Positions 31,810 to 38,609 of a stretch of DNA of 38,609 bases are shown piece after piece. The position numbers and the translations under genes are program-made. The stretch is from an uncultured Myxococcales bacterium (GTDB taxonomy: Bacteria > Myxococcota_A > UBA9042 > DTJE01). Location of the stretch: the NCBI GenBank assembly GCA_903847405.1, contig CAINDP010000118.1, positions 1 to 38,609 of the forward strand, read 5' to 3'. Under the pieces are notes generated by a model, which saw nothing but the letters and a program-made list of their open reading frames with translations, searched no databases and had not been told where the DNA came from. The first letter of the stretch is position 1, and each line of letters starts with the position of its first letter.

Positions 31810-32925
31810 TCAGCGCTCCAAGGCCCTGGCGGGCGCATCGAAGTCGACCCCCGCCTTCGGATCCTCGGGATAGTCCAGACCCAGTCTGGGGTTGCGCAGA
31901 CCGCCCGGGACGACCTGGAGGGGGCCGCGATCCCGCGGGCATCGCAGCAGGGCGTCGAACAACACGGGCGACGGCGCCGCGTCGGCCCCCCCGACCTTTC
32001 GCCCCGCGATCGCGAACGAACTGAAGCGATCCACCGACAGCACGCGCCGCGGTCCCAGGTCGTCCAGGCGATCCAGGCCGTCCCGCAGCGCGCCGTACAG
32101 GCGGGCCGGCGGAAGGCGCCCGGTCAGCCGCCACGACACGCGATCCAGGAAACTGCAGGGCGGGGTGGCCAGGAACCCCCGGGACGCGATCCGCCGTTCG
32201 CCGAACCCGGTAGCGGCCAGCACCCGCTCCAGGCGGGTGGAATCGAATACCCACAGGTCCGTGAACGCCGGCGGACCTGCAGGCGCCTCGGGCCCCTTGC
32301 GACCGGTCAGTGACTTCACGGCCCGCAGCACCCGGCCGGCGGGTCGCTTGAACAACCCCTCCAGCATCTCGGCCGACACCGTCGGTTCGTGAGACAACAG
32401 CAGCACGCCGCCGGGCCTCAGGACCCGGGCCACCTCCCGCAGGAACGCGGGCACGTCGGGCAGGTGGTGCAGCATCGAGTTGCCCACCACGCAGTCCACG
32501 GCGCCATCGGCCAGGGGCAGGCGCGTCACGTCGGCGCGGACGGTCCGCACGCCGGATACCCCCTCGCGCTGCAGGTTCGCCCGCAGCGCCCGCAGCATGG
32601 CCGCGCTGAGGTCCACCGACAGGCACTGCCGGAAGGCGCCGGCGCCCATCAGGGCCATCGTCAGCAAGCCGGTCCCGCACCCCAGATCCACGACCGTGTC
32701 CCGTCGCAGGGGCGGCAGCAGGTCCAGGCGCCCCAGCACCTGCCGGGTCCACCACGGATCCGGGCGGTGGTCGTGCCCCCCGGCGTACACATCATCGATG
32801 GCCCGGTTCGCCTGCAGCACCAGCCGGATGCCCTCGGCATCCAGCGTGTAGTCGCCCGCCAGCCGATCCCGCAGGAAGGGCCGCACCACCGAGTTCAGCA
32901 TGGCCGCCTGGGAATGTTCAACCAC
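31810..32925 (-). CDS. Class I SAM methyltransferase with Trm112-like C-terminus
   Basis: 371 residues from a GTG start; GGAGG lies nine bases upstream, and the promoter at 32949 puts the transcript start about 17 bases before it. Motif I is VVDLGCGTGLLTMALMG (about residues 78-94), then SVDLSAAMLRAL, RADVTRLPLADGAVDCVVGN, and HHLPDVPAFLREVARVLRPGG: the UbiE/Methyltransf_11 pattern. The last 50 residues (VLFDALLRCPRDRGPLQVV, then YPEDPKAGVDF) resemble the Trm112/UPF0434 zinc-ribbon domain, but only one of the usual cysteines is kept. The substrate is unknown. The C-terminal part could have come from a fusion of a Trm112-like partner that has lost its zinc site. Confidence 0.85.
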   Translation of the reverse strand: MVEHSQAAMLNSVVRPFLRDRLAGDYTLDAEGIRLVLQANRAIDDVYAGGHDHRPDPWWTRQVLGRLDLLPPLRRDTVVDLGCGTGLLTMALMGAGAFRQCLSVDLSAAMLRALRANLQREGVSGVRTVRADVTRLPLADGAVDCVVGNSMLHHLPDVPAFLREVARVLRPGGVLLLSHEPTVSAEMLEGLFKRPAGRVLRAVKSLTGRKGPEAPAGPPAFTDLWVFDSTRLERVLAATGFGERRIASRGFLATPPCSFLDRVSWRLTGRLPPARLYGALRDGLDRLDDLGPRRVLSVDRFSSFAIAGRKVGGADAAPSPVLFDALLRCPRDRGPLQVVPGGLRNPRLGLDYPEDPKAGVDFDAPARALER

Positions 32926-32948
32926 GAAACCACCCCTCCGTGGGCCAC

Positions 32949-32977
32949 AGTATCCGGGTCAAGCGTCCAGGGGTCAA
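32949..32977 (-). promoter_or_regulatory. Promoter of the Trm112-tailed methyltransferase gene
   Basis: Minus strand TTGACC (32972-32977), 17-bp spacer, GATACT (32949-32954). It sits in the 382-bp divergent gap 32926-33307, which also holds the metY promoter and leader. Confidence 0.6.
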
Positions 32978-33078
32978 CCTCCGGCGCCGAAGCCTCGCCC
33001 TGGCAACTCTTGACCCTCGTGCTCATCTTTGTTTGCGCTGTTGTTCCGTTGGTTTCTGCGTCTGTAATGGAGCCGTGC

Positions 33079-34618
<1,540 letters not shown>

Positions 34619-34655
34619 CCCCCGCCGAAGGGCCCCCTTGTGATTGGAGTTCCCG

Positions 34656-35408
34656 GTGAGCGACGACATCTATGACGAAACCCACGCGGCCCTGAACCGG
34701 CTGGTGGGCCGACACCACAACAACCCACTGGGCGACGCGGCCTTCCCCCTCCTCCGGCGACTGGCCCGAGGGACGGGGATGCTGCAGGTCCTGGACGTCG
34801 GCAGCGGTCGCGGCGCCTCGTCCCGCTGGTGGGCTGCACGGGGCGCACGGGTCACCGCCCTGGAGCCGTCGCCCGCCATGCGCGCCGAATCGGGGGCGCG
34901 CGCCGTAGCCGAGGGCGTCGCCACGGCGATCGACCACGCGGCCGGGGGCCTGGAGGCACTGGATCCGGACCGCCGGTTCGACATCGCCCTGGCGCTGGAC
35001 GTCCTGTGCTATCTGCCCGACCCGGCCGGAGCCCTGCGGACCATCGTCGACAGCCTGGCCCCCGACGGCCTCCTGTGCGTCACCGACTACCACGGCCGGG
35101 TCCAGCGGGCCGAGGTCGCAGCGGTCACGGCGGCCTGGGGCATCCGCCCGCCCCCGACGTTCGACGCTTTTCGCGCGACCCTGGAACGCCTGCCGGTGAA
35201 CGTCCTGTTCCACGTCGACACCACGCGGCAATACCGGGCGCACTGGCGCGCGGTCGCCGCAGCCCTGGAACGGCAAACGATGGACGCGGTGGCGATTGCG
35301 GGCACGGACGCCGTTGCGCGGTTCGCGAACCAGGTCCGGTCCATCGAGGCCGCCATCGCCACGGGCGAGTTCGGCCATTCCTGGGCGATCCTGGAGGTGA
35401 AACCATGA
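34656..35408 (+). CDS. Class I SAM methyltransferase inside the sulfur operon
   Basis: 250 residues from a GTG start preceded by GGAG; a TTG 12 bp earlier in frame overlaps that GGAG and is not chosen. Motif I is LQVLDVGSGRGASSRWW, then VTALEPSPAM with the acidic Glu, DIALALDVLCYLPD, and LAPDGLLCVTDYHG. This is the Methyltransf_11/25 fold, soluble. The stop overlaps the ATG of the cystathionine beta-synthase gene by four bases (ATGA), so translation is coupled. The gap to metY is 37 bp. I do not recognise a specific substrate; the setting suggests methyl transfer linked to homocysteine or SAH turnover. Confidence 0.88.
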   Translation: MSDDIYDETHAALNRLVGRHHNNPLGDAAFPLLRRLARGTGMLQVLDVGSGRGASSRWWAARGARVTALEPSPAMRAESGARAVAEGVATAIDHAAGGLEALDPDRRFDIALALDVLCYLPDPAGALRTIVDSLAPDGLLCVTDYHGRVQRAEVAAVTAAWGIRPPPTFDAFRATLERLPVNVLFHVDTTRQYRAHWRAVAAALERQTMDAVAIAGTDAVARFANQVRSIEAAIATGEFGHSWAILEVKP

Positions 35409-37021
35409 CCATCCTTCCCAGCATCCTGGACGCCGTCGGCCGCACGCCGCTGGTGCGCCTGAACCGGGTGACCGACGGCCTGCCGGTGACGCTGCTGGCG
35501 AAGCCCGAATTCCTGAACCCCGGCGGCAGCAGCAAGGACCGCATCGGCCTGGCGATGATCCAGGAGGCCGAGCGCCAGGGCCTGCTGCGTCCCGGCGGCA
35601 CGATCGTCGAGGCCACGGCCGGCAACACGGGGGTGGCCCTGGCCCTGGTGGCCGCGGTCAAGGGGTATCGCTGCATCTTCGTGCTGCCCGACAAGATGAG
35701 CGAGGACAAGGTCAACCTGCTGAAGGCCTACGGGGCCGAAATCGTGATCACGCCCACCAGCGTGCCGCCCGACTCGCCCGAGTCGTACAACGGCGTGGCC
35801 GATCGCCTGTCACGGGAAATCCCCGGGGCCTTCCGGCCGAACCAGTTCGGGAACCTCACGAACCCCGAGGCCCACTACCGGACCACCGGACCCGAGATCT
35901 GGGCCGACACCGACGGGAGGGTCGACGTCCTGGTGGCCGGCATGGGCACCGGCGGCACCATCTCGGGGGCCGGACGCTACCTGAAGGAGCGCAACCCCGC
36001 GATCACGGTCGTCGGGGCGGACCCGGAGGGCTCGATCCTGTCGGGGGACAGCCCGCACTCGTACCTGGTGGAAGGCATCGGCGAGGACTTCATCCCGGTC
36101 ACCTTCGATCGGCAGGCGGTGGACGACTTCGTCCGGGTCGGCGATGCCGAGGCCTTCCAGATGGCCCGGCGCCTGGCCCGGGAAGAGGGCCTGCTGGCGG
36201 GGGGATCCTCCGGAACCGCCGTGGCCGCCGCGGTGCGCTATGCCCGACGCCTGCCGCCCGGCAAGGTCGTGGTCGTGGTCCTGCCCGACACGGGACGCAA
36301 CTACCTGACGAAGTTCCATTCCGACCGGTGGATGATCGAAAAGGGCTTCCTGGAACAGGCCCGGGACAACGTGACGGCCGGGGACGTCCTGGCGGCCAAG
36401 GGCGGCGTGCTGCCGCCGCTGGTCACGCTGCCGCCCCACGTCGCCGCGCTGCAGGCCGTGCGCCTGCTGGAAACCCACGGGATCTCGCAGATCCCGGTCC
36501 TGGACGCCGCCGGCCAGTGCGTTGGCTGCCTGAACGACGTCACGCTGCTGAAACTGCTGCACGACGGGGAGGACCTGTCGACCCGCCGCGTGGCCGACGT
36601 GATGGGCCGCCCCCTCCCGATGATGGACGCGACGGTCGACGTGTCCGAACCCTACCGGCTGCTGATGTCCGGGCACACCGGCGTCCTGGTGACGGTGGGC
36701 CGCACGCCCGTCGGCCTGCTGACGCGCATCGACCTGGTGGAGTTCTGGGCCCGGCGGACGAACCCGAGGGGACCATGCGTTTCGAAACCCGTGCGATCCA
36801 TGCCGGCCAGGAGCCGGATCCCCGGACCGGGGCAGTGGCGGTCCCGATCTACCAGACGTCCACCTATGCCCAGCGGGGGCCCGGCGAGCACACCGGCTAC
36901 GAATACGCCCGGACGCAGAACCCGACCCGGGAGGCCCTGGAGGCGGCGCTGGCGTCCCTGGAAGGCGGCCGCTGGGGCGTCGCGTTCGCGTCGGGCCTGG
37001 CCGCGATCGCGAACGTCATGA
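35405..37021 (+). CDS. Cystathionine beta-synthase with CBS pair, lacking its own stop
   Basis: As read, 538 residues. The fold-type II PLP core has TPLVRLN, NPGGSSKDRIG with Schiff-base Lys44, EATAGNTGVALAL, GMGTGGTISGAGRYLK and GGSSGTAVAAA. The PDTGRNYLTKF segment is typical of cystathionine beta-synthases. A CBS-domain pair follows (about 325-451), ending near 36757 at FWARR. There is no N-terminal heme region. No stop codon follows: the frame runs on into the next gene and ends at 37021, giving an Arg/Pro/Ser-rich tail of about 87 residues that looks like an out-of-frame shadow. One substitution, for example GGA to TGA at 36770-36772, would give a normal end. It condenses homocysteine and serine to cystathionine in reverse transsulfuration. 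Confidence 0.85.
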   Translation: MTILPSILDAVGRTPLVRLNRVTDGLPVTLLAKPEFLNPGGSSKDRIGLAMIQEAERQGLLRPGGTIVEATAGNTGVALALVAAVKGYRCIFVLPDKMSEDKVNLLKAYGAEIVITPTSVPPDSPESYNGVADRLSREIPGAFRPNQFGNLTNPEAHYRTTGPEIWADTDGRVDVLVAGMGTGGTISGAGRYLKERNPAITVVGADPEGSILSGDSPHSYLVEGIGEDFIPVTFDRQAVDDFVRVGDAEAFQMARRLAREEGLLAGGSSGTAVAAAVRYARRLPPGKVVVVVLPDTGRNYLTKFHSDRWMIEKGFLEQARDNVTAGDVLAAKGGVLPPLVTLPPHVAALQAVRLLETHGISQIPVLDAAGQCVGCLNDVTLLKLLHDGEDLSTRRVADVMGRPLPMMDATVDVSEPYRLLMSGHTGVLVTVGRTPVGLLTRIDLVEFWARRTNPRGPCVSKPVRSMPARSRIPGPGQWRSRSTRRPPMPSGGPASTPATNTPGRRTRPGRPWRRRWRPWKAAAGASRSRRAWPRSRTS

Positions 37022-37914
37022 CCCTGCTGAAATCCGGCGACCACGTGGTGTGCACCGACGACTGCTACGGCGGCACCTACCGGATCTTCACGAAGATCTT
37101 CCAGGAGTACGGGATCGACTTCACGTTCGTGGACACCCGGGACCCGGACGCCCTGGCCGCGGCCCTGGGCCCCCGGACGCGCCTGGCCTGGATCGAGACC
37201 CCGTCGAACCCGCTGCTGAAGATCGTGGATCTGCGGGCCGTCGCCGCCCTGTGCGCGGCCCGGGGCGTCATCAGCGTCGTGGACAACACCTTCGCGACCC
37301 CCTGCCTGCAGCGTCCCCTGGAACTGGGCATCGACCTGGTCGCCCACTCGACCACCAAGTACCTGGGCGGCCACAGCGACGTGGTGGGCGGCGCGCTGGT
37401 GACGGCCCGGGAGGATCTGCACGCCCGCCTGCGGTTCGCGCAGAACGCGGTCGGCGCGGTGCCGGGACCCTTTGACGCCTGGCTGGTCCTGCGGGGCCTG
37501 AAGACCCTGCCCGTCCGCATGGAACGCCACTGCGAAAACGGCCTGGCCGTGGCGCGCTTCCTGGAATCGCACCCCCGGGTGGAACGCGTCATCTACCCCT
37601 TCCTGCCGTCGCACCCCCAGGCCGCCCTGGCCCGGTCCCAGATGTCCGCCGGCGGCGGGATGGTGTCGGTGGAACTGCAGGGGGGCCTGGCCGCGGCCGA
37701 TCGCTTCCTGCGCCGCCTGAAGGTCTTCACGCTGGCCGAGTCCCTGGGCGGCGTGGAGTCGCTGGCCGAAAGCCCCGCGATCATGACCCACGCCTCGGTG
37801 CCCGCCGCGATCCGGGCCGCCAACGGCCTGGCCGACGGCCTGGTCCGACTGTCGGTCGGGCTGGAGCACATCGACGACCTGCGGACCGATCTGGATCAGG
37901 CGTTGACACCGTAA
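36775..37914 (+). CDS. Cystathionine gamma-lyase/gamma-synthase
   Basis: 379 residues; ATG preceded by GAGGGG; the opening MRFETRAIHAGQEPDPRTGAV is typical. PLP signatures: VPIYQTSTYAQ, YARTQNPTREALE, FASGLAAIANVM, DDCYGGTYRIF, ETPSNPLLKI, VDNTFATPCLQRPLELG, and HSTTKYLGGHSDVVGG with Schiff-base Lys195. Length and motifs match the gamma-synthase/gamma-lyase group; next to a beta-synthase, gamma-lyase (cystathionine to cysteine) is more likely, but the two cannot be split by sequence alone. The first 247 bp overlap the open tail of the beta-synthase frame; this frame is clearly the real one there. Confidence 0.93.
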   Translation: MRFETRAIHAGQEPDPRTGAVAVPIYQTSTYAQRGPGEHTGYEYARTQNPTREALEAALASLEGGRWGVAFASGLAAIANVMTLLKSGDHVVCTDDCYGGTYRIFTKIFQEYGIDFTFVDTRDPDALAAALGPRTRLAWIETPSNPLLKIVDLRAVAALCAARGVISVVDNTFATPCLQRPLELGIDLVAHSTTKYLGGHSDVVGGALVTAREDLHARLRFAQNAVGAVPGPFDAWLVLRGLKTLPVRMERHCENGLAVARFLESHPRVERVIYPFLPSHPQAALARSQMSAGGGMVSVELQGGLAAADRFLRRLKVFTLAESLGGVESLAESPAIMTHASVPAAIRAANGLADGLVRLSVGLEHIDDLRTDLDQALTP

Positions 37915-38023
37915 CCCGCTGAATTGGCTGTCTGCTTCGCATCCCCACACCCGCCTTCCCGGATCCGGGCCGGTGACCTGCCCGCCGGGCGCCTGCTCCT
38001 GCGAGGGCATGCACACCCCGTTC

Positions 38024-38051
38024 TTGACACCGTCACCGCCGGGACCATGCT
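38024..38051 (+). promoter_or_regulatory. Candidate promoter of the last gene
   Basis: TTGACA (38024-38029, perfect), 16-bp spacer, CATGCT (38046-38051), 28 bp upstream of the ATG at 38079. The -10 match is weak. The rest of 37915-38078 holds only a 12-bp palindrome CCCGGATCCGGG near 37958. Confidence 0.4.
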
Positions 38052-38078
38052 CAGGGTGAACGCCACAGGGGACAAACC

Positions 38079-38609
38079 ATGGATATCATTCGTGCAACAC
38101 GCGTGTTCCTGGTCCTGGGAGGCCTGCTCGCCGCCTCACCTGCCGGCGCCCACGTTCCGTACCTCGAGAAGCGCGATTTCTCGGAACAGCGGCCGTTCTG
38201 GGTGCAGCCGCCGGTGGAAAAGTCCATCGCGGTCTATTCCTGGTTCCACAGCGCGAACGACCTGGACGTCTTTGCCTTCGAGGTGGACGAACCGGTCCGC
38301 GTCTATGCCCAGGCGCTCGTGCCGGTCTGCAACGGGTACGAGGAGCTGAGGCCCTGGTTCGCCCTGGTCGGTCCGGGCCTTCCGCGCCCGGTCGCGCCGG
38401 TCCCGTTCACGCTGATGCCGGGCTACGGGGCGATCGTCGTCGAGAACGTCCCCCCGGGACAGGCGCGGGAGACCTTCTACGAACCGTTCGGCGGCAAGTC
38501 GTACTTCGACGGCCCCGCGCTGGAACTGGAGGTGGCGACTCCCGGCACCTGGTACCTGTACTTCTGGGCGCCGGGCCGCGCCACGGGGGACTACGTCGCC
38601 GTCATCGGA
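38079..38609 (+). CDS. Secreted protein of unknown function, cut off at the window edge
   Basis: 177 residues are visible without a stop. AGGGG lies upstream of the ATG. A signal peptide of about 24 residues ends in SPAGAH. The mature part starts with VPYLEKRDFSEQRPFWVQPP, then beta-strand-like segments (SIAVYSWFHS, LDVFAFEVDEPVRVYAQALV), a proline- and glycine-rich middle, VVENVPPGQARETFYEPFGG and TPGTWYLYFWAP. The pattern resembles one or two small beta-sandwich domains, and C-terminal membrane or heme parts could follow beyond the edge. I do not recognise a family. It is not a lipoprotein, unlike most exported proteins in the window. Confidence 0.75.
   Translation, partial: MDIIRATRVFLVLGGLLAASPAGAHVPYLEKRDFSEQRPFWVQPPVEKSIAVYSWFHSANDLDVFAFEVDEPVRVYAQALVPVCNGYEELRPWFALVGPGLPRPVAPVPFTLMPGYGAIVVENVPPGQARETFYEPFGGKSYFDGPALELEVATPGTWYLYFWAPGRATGDYVAVIG

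Noticed and set aside
36758-37021. The Arg/Pro-rich tail of the beta-synthase as a real domain
   Set aside because: It lies out of frame on a well-conserved part of the next gene and has the composition of a shadow frame.

Overview
This is a very GC-rich, gene-dense bacterial window. It carries at least 26 complete genes that I recognise to family level, one gene of uncertain 3' end, and one gene cut off at the right edge. No phage, integrase, transposase, rRNA, tRNA or CRISPR array is visible. The host looks like a Gram-negative member of the Myxococcota or former Deltaproteobacteria. The argument is the large number of lipoproteins with a lipobox cysteine followed by an Asp/Pro-rich linker (DVPADVP, DPGTDPG), the Cys-rich and metal-motif modules between domains, and a LolC/E-type permease. 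This placement is an inference from sequence style, not from a marker gene.

Region 1 (1-16818) is an extracellular or cell-surface region. It encodes a six-hairpin glycosidase-like lipoprotein, a three-domain thioredoxin-fold lipoprotein, an SDR-like epimerase, an esterase whose two halves appear in swapped order, an endonuclease/exonuclease/phosphatase-family lipoprotein, two alpha/beta-hydrolase lipoproteins, a GH92 alpha-mannosidase lipoprotein, a PIG-L-type deacetylase and a DUF218 (YdcF-like) lipoprotein. Most are secreted or surface hydrolases with their own promoters, suggesting scavenging of glycans, esters and nucleic acids or phosphoesters.

Region 2 (16946-26397) is membrane, stress and signalling. 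It holds a hemolysin III/PAQR-type membrane protein, a toxin-antitoxin pair (AbrB-type antitoxin and PIN toxin), an orphan GAF-histidine kinase divergent from a ThuA/GATase-like lipoprotein, a two-gene operon of a LolC/E-like permease with an O6-alkylguanine-DNA methyltransferase, and a large MscS-family channel.

Region 3 (26450-37914) is dominated by sulfur metabolism. A ThiF/MoeB-type adenylyltransferase lies directly upstream of a cysteine desulfurase. About 5 kb on, a tight operon encodes O-acetylhomoserine sulfhydrylase (metY), a SAM methyltransferase, cystathionine beta-synthase and a cystathionine gamma-lyase/synthase. Together these could make homocysteine from sulfide and then move the sulfur to cysteine. 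Between the two groups lie a beta-helix lipoprotein, a membrane-anchored FkbM methyltransferase and a class I methyltransferase with a Trm112-like tail. The window ends inside an unrecognised secreted protein.

Many promoters resemble the sigma-70 type with 16-18 bp spacers, and several support the chosen start codons. The most interesting leads are the apparently permuted esterase, two 26-bp palindromes that differ by one compensated base pair and supply the stop codon of a gene, the missing stop of the cystathionine beta-synthase gene, and the long metY leader.
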